From assembly GCF_007655305.1 (NCBI RefSeq), contig NZ_VLOG01000066.1, positions 40,162 through 104,161 on the forward strand: a stretch of 64,000 bases of DNA, in the 5' to 3' direction. A program made the position numbers and the translations under genes. Of the stretch, positions 52,596 to 62,072 are shown piece by piece (positions within the stretch are counted from its first letter, which is position 1; each line of letters starts with the position of its first letter). Source of the DNA: Algoriphagus algorifonticola. Its GTDB lineage: Bacteria > Bacteroidota > Bacteroidia > Cytophagales > Cyclobacteriaceae. Below the pieces are notes generated by a model. The model had not been told where the DNA came from and ran no database searches. It saw nothing but the letters and a program-made list of their open reading frames with translations.

Positions 52596-52801
52596 TCGAA
52601 TGTTTCCAAAGGCAAGAAGTCTTTGGTATAGTTATTGAATATCGAGGGTGATTATAGATCTATAGTTTAGTTAAAAAAGGTCAGAAACAAATAATTGATT
52701 GATCACCCCAATCATAAGCCCTAGTAGTTTCATAACCTTTTAACATTCAAAATTCTTTTGCCAATTGGCTAATGGCTAATTTGCAGAAGGAGGGATTACG
52801 T

Positions 52802-53833
52802 ATGGTGAGGAAATTAATAGGATTGGTACTTTTACTGGGGCTAGGGATAAACTCCTTAGCTCAGGATGTACAGTATTCTCAATTCTATGCTGCTCCCCTT
52901 TATCTGAATCCAGCATTGACAGGCGCTTCCGAGCTCACCAGAATTGGCGTCAATTACCGAAATCAATGGCCTGGCCTGGACCAAAATTTCAATTCCTATT
53001 CATTTTACATAGACCATTATATTTTTGACTACAATAGTGGTATCGGTCTTATTTTCAATGGCAATAGAGAAAGTATGGCTAATCTTGCCACCAATGAGGT
53101 AGGACTTTCTTATGCTTACAAATTGCAGTTGGGAGAGGAAACCTTTTTCAGGTTAGGTGGGCAAGCAAGTTATATGCAGCGAGACGCTTTTTTTTCTGAC
53201 TTGGTTTTTGGAACTCAAATTGACATCATCAATGGGACAATAGGCGGTATTACAGACGAGCTGAATGGTATTCCAATAGATAGCAGGTACAACTTTTTTG
53301 ATTTTGCCCTAGGTGGGATGTTTTATAGTAAAAACTTCTGGTTAGGTGCCTCTGCGCATCATCTCAGTGAGCCCAATGTTTCTTTTGTGGAAGGTCAAAT
53401 GTCCAAACTTCCGATGAAGCTATCAGCTCAAGGAGGAGTCAAATTTGATTTTACCGGAGGAAGAAGAGATTATTTTACCCATGCATACCAAGAGCGGGCA
53501 ATTTCCTTTGCATTTAATTACAAACAGCAAGACCCTTTCAACCAATTAGATATTGGTACTCAGTTGTATTTGGATCCATTGGTATTGGGACTTTGGTATA
53601 GAGGTTTGCCAACCAAAAACTCCTTACCCAACAATGAGTCAATTATCGGCTTAGTCGGCGTATCACTTCCGACCGGTCTGGACATAGGCTACTCCTATGA
53701 TTTTACGGTCTCCAAATTAGGGTTGAGAAACTCCGGAGGAGCACATGAAGTCTCAGTTACTTATCGATTTTTATGGGGAGATGCCAAAAACAGAAATCTT
53801 AGGGCACGAACTATCCCTTGCTTCAGATACTGA
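52802..53833 (+). CDS. PorP/SprF family type IX secretion-associated outer-membrane protein (copy 1)
   Basis: A 343-aa protein from the ATG at 52802, giving a normal signal peptide (KLIGLVLLLGLGINSLAQ) and then QDVQYSQFYAAPLYLNPAL, the PorP/SprF N-terminal signature. The rest is a beta-barrel type sequence ending in RTIPCFRY. PorP/SprF proteins of Bacteroidota help export or attach large adhesins and gliding-motility proteins. It is very similar to the second copy at 56268. Both flank a SprB-like protein. Confidence 0.9.
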   Translation: MVRKLIGLVLLLGLGINSLAQDVQYSQFYAAPLYLNPALTGASELTRIGVNYRNQWPGLDQNFNSYSFYIDHYIFDYNSGIGLIFNGNRESMANLATNEVGLSYAYKLQLGEETFFRLGGQASYMQRDAFFSDLVFGTQIDIINGTIGGITDELNGIPIDSRYNFFDFALGGMFYSKNFWLGASAHHLSEPNVSFVEGQMSKLPMKLSAQGGVKFDFTGGRRDYFTHAYQERAISFAFNYKQQDPFNQLDIGTQLYLDPLVLGLWYRGLPTKNSLPNNESIIGLVGVSLPTGLDIGYSYDFTVSKLGLRNSGGAHEVSVTYRFLWGDAKNRNLRARTIPCFRY

Positions 53834-54197
53834 TTTTCAGAAGGAAAGCTGAGTAAAGCGAAAAAAAATTAAAAATATTTTAAAAAAATTTTAAGGCCTG
53901 TTTTTCAGGCCTTTTTCATTTCGTCACCTAAAAAAAGCTTCATCACCGCTATTTTTTGGAAATGGTAGAATTTCTAGAAAAATAAGATTTTTTAAAGCTG
54001 CATTTCATATTTGCTTCGTATATACAAACCCTTGGAAATAAGAATCAAACTATTATTATTAGGTGTAAATAGTGATTTAATAGAATATCATTTTGTTGTA
54101 TTTGATTTACAAAAAATAATATTCTAAAAAATGAAATACACAAAATAGGTTTTATAAGGCAAATTTCACCCATCGAAATTCATAGTCAAAATAGGAA
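53834..54197. other. 364-base AT-rich spacer
   Basis: A terminator (AAGGCCTG/CAGGCCTT at 53893-53912 with a T-run) closes the upstream PorP gene. The rest is AT-rich leader of the SprB-like gene. I found no exact TAnnTTTG box, no ORF and no riboswitch-like fold. Confidence 0.6.
53893..53918 (+). terminator. Rho-independent terminator
   Basis: AAGGCCTG (53893-53900) pairs with CAGGCCTT (53906-53913), followed by T. Confidence 0.85.
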
Positions 54198-56264
54198 ATG
54201 CAATTAGGGCTAAAAACATATGGAAAATCACTTCTTCTGCTCCTGCTGAGCATTGGAATGTATTTTCCTGCTTTTGCCCAATTTTCTTTTGAGGTTCCCA
54301 ATTCAGCCAATCAGAGAATACTCTCTTACAATTCAATCCAAGTGGAGGTAAGCGGTAAACTTGCTCTTTGTTCCAATTCTGAGAAAGGACATATTAATTT
54401 GGATATCAAAGGGGGAACACCTCCTTATACTTTTAGATGGAACACCAATGAAACCACTCAAAACAGAACCAATCTTTTTGCAGGTACTTACACTGTTGAA
54501 ATCACTGATGCGACTGGATTTAAGCACATAGAAAAAATTGTGGTTCAACCGCCTTTCCCGTTGATTTTAAATCCTGTTGAAAAGAAAGACGCAAGTTGTG
54601 GTTCCGGCAATGATGGTTCAGCAAAAATTTCTGTTAAAATCGGAAGAGGAGAGCCGTACAAAGTAAAATGGAGCAATGGTCTGACCAATGTTTGGGAGGT
54701 AAACAATCTTAAGCCAGGAACATACACTGTAACCGTCATCGACAAATACAATTGTGATGTCACCACCAGTTTTGAAATAGGATCTGCATCTGAAGGAATG
54801 AGTGTATCCGAGTCTATCACCAACAGTTCTTGCCAAGGAAAAAATGACGGGACAATTTCTCTTTCTGTAAGTGGAGGTGTTGGACCTTATACTTATAAGT
54901 GGAACACCGGTGCTAGCACTAAGGATGTTTCAAACCTTAAATCCGGAATTTATGAGGTGTTGATTAAAGATAGTAAGGGTTGTGCTTTTCAGGGAATTTA
55001 CAAAGTGGATGAGCCAAAAGGAATGGAGCTTAAGTCCAATTTTCTCGCTCCAAGCTGTTCTTCATCAGAAAATGGTCAGATCACTTTGGATATTAACGGA
55101 GGAACAGCACCATATACCTACTCTTGGAGCAATGGCATGACCGGATCTGAAATCAAAAACCTTCCAGCAGGGACTTACCAAGTGAAGGTTACTGATGCTT
55201 CAGGTTGCTTCATCCAACAAGAATTTAAGCTTGAAAATCAATCAGCATTAAATCTTCAACTGGTTCAATCCAAAAACTTGAGCTGCTCAGGTGAAAATGA
55301 TGGAGAAATTGAAATCAAAGTAACTGGAGCAAAAGGAACTGTTGATATTACTTGGTCAGACGGAGTGAAAGGCAGTCTTTCCAGGAAAAATCTAGCCGCT
55401 GGCACCTATGAAGTAAAAGTGACAGATGAAAGTGGTTGCTCATCCACTAAAGCTGTTCAAGTTGGTCAAAATGAATCAATCACAGCCAGAATCGAGTCAG
55501 CCCTTGAGGTGAATTGTGATCAAGGTACAGTGAAAGGAAATGCTTGGGTTTCTTTCCAAGGAGGTAAAGCACCGTTTAAAATTAAGTGGAGCACCGGAGA
55601 GGTTGACAAAAAGGAAATCACTTTCAATCAATCAGGAACTCTTAAAGTGACAATCACTGATGCCTTAGGTTGCAAAGTAGAAACAGAAGCTAAAGTTGAT
55701 TTCCCGAAGGCGGCCACTCAGGGAGGAAGACTTGATTTTAACTATAGAAAACTGGTTATCAATGCTGATCCAGAAGTACTTACCCGGGAAGAAATACTTT
55801 TTGAGAGTGAGATTGCCCCTGAGTTTATCGCCTGGGAGTGGAATTTCGGAGATGGAACAGTTTCCTCGGAAAAAGACCCAATCCATGTTTTTGAAAAAGC
55901 AGGGATTTATGAAGTGAAATTGACGGGCTTTGATATTTATGGTTGCTCCTCTTTTGAAACGAACCGAATTCAAGTGGCAACAGCCACTGAAATGGTAGTC
56001 ATCCCGAATGCATTTACGCCAAACGGAGATGGATTAAATGATACTTTCTTACCAAAAATGAAGGCAATCACCGCCTTTACTATGGAAGTCTTTAATACCT
56101 GGGGAGAAAGGCTATTTGTTGAATCAGGTTTGGAAGCTCGTGGATGGGATGGTACCTACCGTGGACAAACCTTACCTGCAGGAAACTACCTATATAAAAT
56201 CACCTATACCAACCGCGAAGGTATCCAAAGTACCAAAAGCGGAGGAATCACCCTAATCAGATAG
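54198..56264 (+). CDS. SprB-repeat protein with gliding-motility/T9SS type B C-terminal domain
   Basis: A 688-aa exported protein: signal peptide (1-28, ending AFAQ), then six SprB-type repeats of about 75 residues (roughly 40-500; pattern NDGxIxLxVxGGxxPYTYxWSNG...LxxGTYxVxVTDxxGC), a PKD-like domain (about 530-595, WEWNFGDGTVS), and a conserved C-terminal sorting domain from about 599 (VVIPNAFTPNGDGLNDTF...GWDGTYRGQTLPAGNYLYKI). The last is the type B gliding-motility C-terminal domain used by type IX secretion. It is probably a surface adhesin. PorP-like genes precede and follow it. Confidence 0.92.
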   Translation: MQLGLKTYGKSLLLLLLSIGMYFPAFAQFSFEVPNSANQRILSYNSIQVEVSGKLALCSNSEKGHINLDIKGGTPPYTFRWNTNETTQNRTNLFAGTYTVEITDATGFKHIEKIVVQPPFPLILNPVEKKDASCGSGNDGSAKISVKIGRGEPYKVKWSNGLTNVWEVNNLKPGTYTVTVIDKYNCDVTTSFEIGSASEGMSVSESITNSSCQGKNDGTISLSVSGGVGPYTYKWNTGASTKDVSNLKSGIYEVLIKDSKGCAFQGIYKVDEPKGMELKSNFLAPSCSSSENGQITLDINGGTAPYTYSWSNGMTGSEIKNLPAGTYQVKVTDASGCFIQQEFKLENQSALNLQLVQSKNLSCSGENDGEIEIKVTGAKGTVDITWSDGVKGSLSRKNLAAGTYEVKVTDESGCSSTKAVQVGQNESITARIESALEVNCDQGTVKGNAWVSFQGGKAPFKIKWSTGEVDKKEITFNQSGTLKVTITDALGCKVETEAKVDFPKAATQGGRLDFNYRKLVINADPEVLTREEILFESEIAPEFIAWEWNFGDGTVSSEKDPIHVFEKAGIYEVKLTGFDIYGCSSFETNRIQVATATEMVVIPNAFTPNGDGLNDTFLPKMKAITAFTMEVFNTWGERLFVESGLEARGWDGTYRGQTLPAGNYLYKITYTNREGIQSTKSGGITLIR

Positions 56265-56267
56265 GTT

Positions 56268-57293
56268 ATGAAAACATTATTTACGTTTATCATCCTAAGT
56301 TGTGTATGCCTAAGCCTTCGTGCTCAGGATGTGCAATATTCCCAGTTTTATGCCGCTCCCTTGTACTTGAACCCTGCTATGGCAGGTGCTTCTGAGATGA
56401 CCCGAATCGGAGTGAATTATAGAAATCAATGGCCTGGGTTAGATCAGTCCTTTACCTCATATTCAGCCTATTTGGATCATTATATTTTTGGAGCTAATAG
56501 CGGAATCGGAATTGTTTTCAACAGATCTGAACAAAGCATGGCCAATCTTAGCGTATCCGAAATTGGAGCTTCATATTCTTATCGCGCAAGATTGGGGTTT
56601 AAATCCTTTTTGAGAGTGGGTGGTCAGGTGTCTTATATGGATAGAGATGCATACTTTGGTAATTTATTGTTTGGTAGCCAAATCGATGATCAAACTGGAG
56701 CAGTGGGTGACTTCTCCGGTGAAAACTTAGGTTCTGATTTCCGTCATCAGTTCGTGGATTATAGCTTTGGAATGTTATTTCACAATGATAATTTCTGGTT
56801 TGGAGCATCCGCTCATCACGTGACTCAGCCTAATATTTCTTTCATAGAAGGAGAAATCAGTGAGTTGCCTATCAAGGTTTCCGCACATGGAGGAATAAAG
56901 CTGGACCTTTCAGGTGGTTCGTCTACCCAATTCTACAATCAGAGAACAGGCACCAAAGAGTTGACTTTCGCATTTAATTATAAAAATCAAGGACCATTTA
57001 CTCAGTTGGATTTAGGAACTCAGATTAATATTCAACCATTGGTTTTGGGAGTTTGGTACAGAGGAATCCCGGTTTCTGATAAATCCCAGCCCAACCATGA
57101 GTCAGTAATTGCTTTGGTAGGAATTTCATTGGGCGGTGGATTGGATATTGGATACAGCCACGATTTCACCCTTTCTTCTTTGGGAAATGCCAATACAGGA
57201 GGTGCTCATGAAATCTCCATTCGATACAGCTTCCTGGCTGGCTCTGCAAAAGGAAGAGGCCGAACTTCATCTATGCCTTGCTTCAAATATTAA
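56268..57293 (+). CDS. PorP/SprF family type IX secretion-associated outer-membrane protein (copy 2)
   Basis: A 341-aa paralogue of the gene at 52802, with signal peptide (LFTFIILSCVCLSLRAQ) and the same start QDVQYSQFYAAPLYLNPAM and end SSMPCFKY. Long stretches are identical to copy 1, for instance GVNYRNQWPGLDQ. It starts 3 bases after the SprB-like gene and is surely co-transcribed with it. I infer that one of the two PorP proteins partners with this adhesin. Confidence 0.92.
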   Translation: MKTLFTFIILSCVCLSLRAQDVQYSQFYAAPLYLNPAMAGASEMTRIGVNYRNQWPGLDQSFTSYSAYLDHYIFGANSGIGIVFNRSEQSMANLSVSEIGASYSYRARLGFKSFLRVGGQVSYMDRDAYFGNLLFGSQIDDQTGAVGDFSGENLGSDFRHQFVDYSFGMLFHNDNFWFGASAHHVTQPNISFIEGEISELPIKVSAHGGIKLDLSGGSSTQFYNQRTGTKELTFAFNYKNQGPFTQLDLGTQINIQPLVLGVWYRGIPVSDKSQPNHESVIALVGISLGGGLDIGYSHDFTLSSLGNANTGGAHEISIRYSFLAGSAKGRGRTSSMPCFKY

Positions 57294-57313
57294 AATCAAA
57301 ACAAACCTCAATC

Positions 57314-57343
57314 AAAAAGGCTTTTATCAGAAAGCCTTTTTTT
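57314..57343 (+). terminator. Terminator abutting the photolyase start
   Basis: AAAAAGGCTTT (57314-57324) and AAAGCCTTTTTTT (57331-57343) form a stem with a TATCAG loop. The T-run ends exactly at the ATG of the photolyase gene (57344), so no spacer is left for a ribosome-binding site. Confidence 0.75.
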
Positions 57344-58873
57344 ATGTCTAAAACCTTACGCCTAATTCTCGGAGATCAATTAAACTCAAAACATTCCTGG
57401 TTTGATAAAGCCGACAAGAACAATCATTATTTGATTGCAGAAATGAGGCAGGAGACAGATTATGCTCCTCACCATATTGAAAAAGTGCTAGCGTTTTTTG
57501 CCTCCATGCGAAACTTTGCAAAAAGTCTAGAGGAAGCAGGCCATCAGGTAATTTACTTTCAACTCGACAATAAAAATAATCCTCAAAAGCTGGATGAATT
57601 AATTGAGCAAGTTATCAAAGAAGGTGAATTTGAAAGGTTTGAATACCAGCTGCCTGATGAGTATCGTTTGGATGAGCAGCTGAAAAATATTAGTGAATCT
57701 CTGGAAATTGAGTCTAAGGCTTATGATACAGAGCATTTTTTGACAGAAAGAGAATTCCTCAAGGATTTTTTCAAGGGTAAGAAGACTTATTTGATGGAGT
57801 CATTTTACAGGGAGATGAGGAAGAAGTTTGATATCCTCATGGATGGAAAGGAGCCGGTGGATGGAAAATGGAATTTTGATCAGGAAAACAGAAAGGCCCT
57901 GAAAGACAAGCGTCTTTTGCGTAAGCCAAAATTACATCCCAAAGATCTTAGTGATATTCATAAAATGATTGAAAAAGCGGAGGTCAAAACAATTGGAGAA
58001 GTAGATCCTAAAAACTTCCCTTGGCCTACCTCCAGAGAAGAATCATTGGAGGTGCTGGATCATTTTTGTAATAATTTATTGGTTCATTTTGGAGACTATC
58101 AGGACGCTTTGACTACTTGGGATCCTTATTTATTTCATTCTCGACTGAGTTTTGCCATGAATTCAAAAATGCTTTCCCCTCTGGAAGTGGTGGAGGAAGT
58201 AGAAAAATACTGGGAAGAACATCGCGATGAGATTGCCATTTCCCAAGTGGAAGGCTTTATCCGGCAGATCATAGGTTGGAGAGAATACATGCGGGGAGTT
58301 TATTGGGCTAAAATGCCGGACTTTGCGGAGATGAACTTTTTTGGGCATGATCGCAAGTTGCCTGATTGGTTTTGGACTGGTCAAACCAAAATGAAATGCC
58401 TTTCCCACTCCATTACCCAGTCTTTGGAGAAATCCTATGCACATCACATCCAAAGATTGATGGTCACAGGCAACTTTGCTTTGCTTGCAGGAATAGACCC
58501 CGATGAATTGGATCAGTGGTATTTGGGGATATACATAGATGCGATCGAATGGGTAGAAATCACCAATACGCGCGGGATGAGTCAGTTTGCAGATGGAGGA
58601 ATCGTAGGGACCAAACCTTATGTTTCTTCAGCCAATTACATCAAAAAAATGGGTAATTACTGTGAGCATTGTGCTTACAATCACAAGGAAAAAGTTGGAG
58701 AAAAAGCCTGTCCTTTCAACAGCCTATATTGGCAATTTTATGAAAGAAACCGGGAGAAATTGGAAAAAAACCCCAGGATAGGAATGGCTTATAGAACTTT
58801 GGATAAATTGAAAAATAAGCAGGAAATCCTCGATCAGGCGGAAAGTTATTTGGAAAAACTTAATGAGCTTTAA
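57344..58873 (+). CDS. Cryptochrome/photolyase family protein, FeS-bacterial (6-4)-type
   Basis: A 509-aa flavoprotein of the FeS-BCP branch (PF04244 type; CryB/PhrB-like), which repairs UV photoproducts with light. Iron-sulfur cysteines are at C352, C440, C443 and C456, with the C-x2-C-x12-C spacing. In Agrobacterium PhrB the equivalents are C350, C438, C441 and C454, so the numbering is shifted by two. His367/His368 match the pair near the lesion. Start at 57344 gives the family's MSKTLRLILGDQL; the earlier frame runs through a terminator. Its stop overlaps the converging porin gene by 4 bases. Confidence 0.92.
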   Translation: MSKTLRLILGDQLNSKHSWFDKADKNNHYLIAEMRQETDYAPHHIEKVLAFFASMRNFAKSLEEAGHQVIYFQLDNKNNPQKLDELIEQVIKEGEFERFEYQLPDEYRLDEQLKNISESLEIESKAYDTEHFLTEREFLKDFFKGKKTYLMESFYREMRKKFDILMDGKEPVDGKWNFDQENRKALKDKRLLRKPKLHPKDLSDIHKMIEKAEVKTIGEVDPKNFPWPTSREESLEVLDHFCNNLLVHFGDYQDALTTWDPYLFHSRLSFAMNSKMLSPLEVVEEVEKYWEEHRDEIAISQVEGFIRQIIGWREYMRGVYWAKMPDFAEMNFFGHDRKLPDWFWTGQTKMKCLSHSITQSLEKSYAHHIQRLMVTGNFALLAGIDPDELDQWYLGIYIDAIEWVEITNTRGMSQFADGGIVGTKPYVSSANYIKKMGNYCEHCAYNHKEKVGEKACPFNSLYWQFYERNREKLEKNPRIGMAYRTLDKLKNKQEILDQAESYLEKLNEL

Positions 58874-59931
58874 TTCAAAGTGAATTCTATAGAACCCAGC
58901 AGAAAGAAATCAGTTGAATTGCGATTATCCCGACCCAAAGATGGCCCAGTCAGATAACGGCCTTCCAATCTGAGGATGGCAACCTTTCCCAAGGTCCAAT
59001 CGGTATTCAAAGATATCCCCCCTGTTTCTATGCCCCAATTATTCAAGCTTGTAGCAATTGCCTGGAAGGGATCATGATAATATTCATAGCGAATTGCTGA
59101 GGCAAATTTTCCAGAAAATTGCCGCTGTAAAATTAAGGAAGTTCCCCACCAAGTTGGGTTAAAATCCCCTTCTACAGTTCGATTTCCTACATCCAGCCCT
59201 ATGATTAAGTTCCATTTTTGATCAAGGCGAAACTTCCCAAACAGATTGCTGAAATAAAGATAAGTACCACTTTCTGCAGGTTGATCAGTGCCCAAAAATG
59301 TACTCCAATTCAAAGTAGTATTTTCATTGGGAGTGTAGGTTGCCCGTGTTCCAAAAGACGGAGCAGCCTTGCCGGGGATAAACCGAATTCTTTGCCATCC
59401 ATTGAGCACCAAAAAAGCAAAATCCCATCGTTGGTTCATTTTCCATTTTAACCTAGCGCCTGTTTCAAAATAAGGGCTGTTTTCGGCGATAAGTGAACGC
59501 GACAATGTCAGATTTTTGGTAGAAATCGCATTCTCGAAGCCTATATGAGAAGGCAAAACACCCACATCCAGCCAGAGCGATTGGTTCTGGTCCAGAGCTA
59601 CACCCACATTGGCTTGGTGAATCCATCGCAAGGCCTTGGGCTCCTCGCTTAAATTGTCCTGGGCATAAGTACCTTGCTGAATGCCTAGATTTGCACGGAA
59701 ATATTTGGACTTTAACTGAACAGTCACTAAAGCCAAATTGATGCTTGGCCTGTTTTTTCTATTATGATTGTAAAGAAAAGGAAACCTATCACCAGCCATT
59801 GGTTCTCTGAAATCCTGTCCATAATAAAGATCTACAAATCCTGAAATATCCCATTGTATTGGTTTTTCATCCTCTTGACCAAAGGTCGGGAAGGAGTAGG
59901 TTAGGAGACAAAGGATGATAATTTTTTTCAA
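58870..59931 (-). CDS. Putative outer-membrane porin (BBP2-like)
   Basis: A 353-aa beta-barrel protein with a signal peptide (about 1-18, ending TFGQ) and FVDLYYGQDF at the start of the barrel. The repeating aromatic beta-strand pattern continues (NRKNRPSINLALVTVQLKSKYFRANLGIQQGTYAQDN; LWLDVGVLPSHIGFENAIS) to a final FTLN. This is the pattern of putative beta-barrel porin-2 (BBP2). Substrate unknown. Start overlaps the upstream MscS gene stop (ATGA), so both are co-translated. Confidence 0.82.
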   Translation of the reverse strand: MKKIIILCLLTYSFPTFGQEDEKPIQWDISGFVDLYYGQDFREPMAGDRFPFLYNHNRKNRPSINLALVTVQLKSKYFRANLGIQQGTYAQDNLSEEPKALRWIHQANVGVALDQNQSLWLDVGVLPSHIGFENAISTKNLTLSRSLIAENSPYFETGARLKWKMNQRWDFAFLVLNGWQRIRFIPGKAAPSFGTRATYTPNENTTLNWSTFLGTDQPAESGTYLYFSNLFGKFRLDQKWNLIIGLDVGNRTVEGDFNPTWWGTSLILQRQFSGKFASAIRYEYYHDPFQAIATSLNNWGIETGGISLNTDWTLGKVAILRLEGRYLTGPSLGRDNRNSTDFFLLGSIEFTLN

Positions 59932-60848
59932 GTCGTCTCTGATTTTTCTAACACAACTCGGGTTCGAGGGAGAGCATCCGGATAGTTTTTCTGAAGAAAT
60001 TCTACCATTTTTTCCCTAACATGAACGCGAAGATCCCAAGCAGTAGGAGAATTTCGTGCTGATACCAAAATCCTACTTTCTACAGTCCTTTCGGAAGCAT
60101 TGGTGACCTGAAGAACTTTGACTTTTTTATCCCATAGATTGGTCTTTTCCAGGATTCTGTCCAGCTCTTCTCTCAATGCATCAAATGGAACCGTGTAATC
60201 GGTGTAGAGAAAAACAGAACCAATTATGTCAGCAGAGCTTCTGGTCCAGTTTTGAAAAGGCTTTTCCAAAAAGTAGGTTGTGGGTAAAACCAAACGTCTT
60301 TGATCCCAAATCCTGACTACTACATAGGTTAGGTTGATTTCTTCAATCCAGCCCCATTCGCCTTCGACCACCACCGCATCATCCAGCCGGAATGGCTGTG
60401 CAAAGGCAATTTGGATTCCTGCAATCAGTGCCCCTATAGCTTTTTGTGCTGAGAAACCGATTATTATACCCGCTACACCTGCGGAGGCGAAGACTCCAAC
60501 TCCGATTTTTCGAATTGGCTCGAAAGAAATCAAGATCAGCCCGATTCCCAAAACGATGATAACAAAGTTTGTGATCTTTTGAAGGATATTGAGTTGGGTG
60601 TATACCTTTCTTGCCCTGAGATTATCTTCTTTGCTGATATCGTATTGTTTCAGGAAAATCCGCTTGAGGATTCCTGTAAAAACCAATAGACACCAGGTAA
60701 ATCCCGAAATGATCAGAATGGTATTGAGGTGAGGAAGATAACTCCAAAAGCCTTCCCAAGATTCAGATTCTCCTTTGTAGTAGATTTTGGCAATGACCAG
60801 AAGAAGGGTGACCAAAAAAGGAATGATTAATCTTCGATAAATCTTCAT
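59928..60848 (-). CDS. Mechanosensitive ion channel of MscS family
   Basis: A 306-aa channel from the ATG at 60848 (MKIYRRLIIPFL). The ATG at 60917 is in frame but lies inside the terminator of the preceding gene. Hydrophobic helices are at about 7-22, 42-62 and 91-110, and the pore helix GVGVFASAGVAGIIIGFSAQ is near 115-135. The soluble beta domain follows (RLDDAVVVEGEWGWIEEI). It protects cells against osmotic downshock. Confidence 0.88.
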   Translation of the reverse strand: MKIYRRLIIPFLVTLLLVIAKIYYKGESESWEGFWSYLPHLNTILIISGFTWCLLVFTGILKRIFLKQYDISKEDNLRARKVYTQLNILQKITNFVIIVLGIGLILISFEPIRKIGVGVFASAGVAGIIIGFSAQKAIGALIAGIQIAFAQPFRLDDAVVVEGEWGWIEEINLTYVVVRIWDQRRLVLPTTYFLEKPFQNWTRSSADIIGSVFLYTDYTVPFDALREELDRILEKTNLWDKKVKVLQVTNASERTVESRILVSARNSPTAWDLRVHVREKMVEFLQKNYPDALPRTRVVLEKSETT

Positions 60849-60909
60849 TTCAAAAATAGGTTGAGAAGGCAGAAGATAAAAAAGGATTTGCAAGCATGCA
60901 AAAAAGAAA

Positions 60910-60945
60910 AACCGCAAGAGTTTTTAGCCCCTGCGGTCTCAAGCT
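60910..60945 (-). terminator. Terminator of the TolB-like lipoprotein gene
   Basis: ACCGCA (60910-60915) and TGCGGT (60931-60936) pair; on the minus strand the run of T is the A-run at about 60901-60909. Confidence 0.65.
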
Positions 60946-62055
60946 TTAATCACCGATCCACTCGGCGACAAATAAGTTGGTGTCCCGAGTTCCACCATTA
61001 TTTCTATTGGAGGAGAATACCAGATATTTACCATCGTTGGAAAAGACCGGAAATGCATCGAAGGTGTCATTTTCAGTGATTCTGACTAATCCTGAGCCAT
61101 CTAAGTTGATCATATACAGATTGAATGGGAAGCCACGCTCGGTGTGATGGTTAGAAGCGAAAATCAGCTTTTTACCTGATGGGTGGAAAAAAGGAGCCCA
61201 GTTCGCCTGACCCAAATCCGTTACTTTTTGAATATTGCTCCCATCTGCATCGGCTACATATAATTCCATCTCCGTTGGCTTCACTAATCCTTCAGCCAAT
61301 AACTCTTGATATTCTTTGATCTCCTCTTCAGTCTTAGGGCGGGAGGCTCTCCATACTAATTTGCTTCCATCAGGAGAAAAGAATGCTCCGCCGTCATAGC
61401 CTAAATCTGAGGTTATTTGCTTCACTTCACTTCCATCAATATTCATGGTAAACAATTCCAAATCCCCAGTGCGCATGGATGTAAATACAATTTTATCCCC
61501 TTTCGGTGATAAGGTAGCTTCCCCATCATAACCGGGTTCATTGGTCAGTTGGGATAGAAGGTTACCGCTTAAGTCCGCAGTGAAAATATCATAGGTGTCA
61601 TAGATAGGCCAAACGTATTTCCCGTCAGTTCTTCTTTCAGGAACAGGAGGGCAGTCGTCCCCGCCCAGATGAGTGGAGGCATAGACGATGGTTTCATTGC
61701 CCGGAAGGAAATAAGCACAAGTAGTTCTCCCCAATCCTGTTGAAATACGCTGAGGAGCATTATTTTTTAGATCATCCTTTCTCCAGTCGGTATAGAATAT
61801 CTGATCACAAGAAGCTCCCCAGGCTGCATAATCAGACTGGAAAACCAATAAAGAGTCATCAAATGACCAGTACGCTTCTGCATTATTGCCTCCAAAAGTC
61901 AATTGTTTGATATTTCTGAGATACTTCATTTCATTTTCAGAAAGAAGTAAAGAATCAGTGGCAGTGTGAGTTGGAGTTTCAAGCTCTTCGGTGTTTGAGA
62001 TTTTGGGAGAGCAGGAAATGATCAAAGCGATCAAAGCGAATAGTAAAAGACGCAT
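60946..62055 (-). CDS. TolB-like (PD40 repeat) lipoprotein
   Basis: A 369-aa lipoprotein (lipobox IISC, Cys15) made of five or six WD40-like PD40 repeats (e.g. GEATLSPKGDKIVFTSMRTGDLELFTMNIDGSEVKQIT; GGAFFSPDGSKLVWRASR). Such beta-propellers bind proteins or sugars in the periplasm and are frequent in Bacteroidota. It lacks the N-terminal TolB domain. Role unknown. Divergent from the M28 peptidase gene. Confidence 0.88.
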   Translation of the reverse strand: MRLLLFALIALIISCSPKISNTEELETPTHTATDSLLLSENEMKYLRNIKQLTFGGNNAEAYWSFDDSLLVFQSDYAAWGASCDQIFYTDWRKDDLKNNAPQRISTGLGRTTCAYFLPGNETIVYASTHLGGDDCPPVPERRTDGKYVWPIYDTYDIFTADLSGNLLSQLTNEPGYDGEATLSPKGDKIVFTSMRTGDLELFTMNIDGSEVKQITSDLGYDGGAFFSPDGSKLVWRASRPKTEEEIKEYQELLAEGLVKPTEMELYVADADGSNIQKVTDLGQANWAPFFHPSGKKLIFASNHHTERGFPFNLYMINLDGSGLVRITENDTFDAFPVFSNDGKYLVFSSNRNNGGTRDTNLFVAEWIGD

Positions 62056-62072
62056 TTTGTATTCATTTTATT

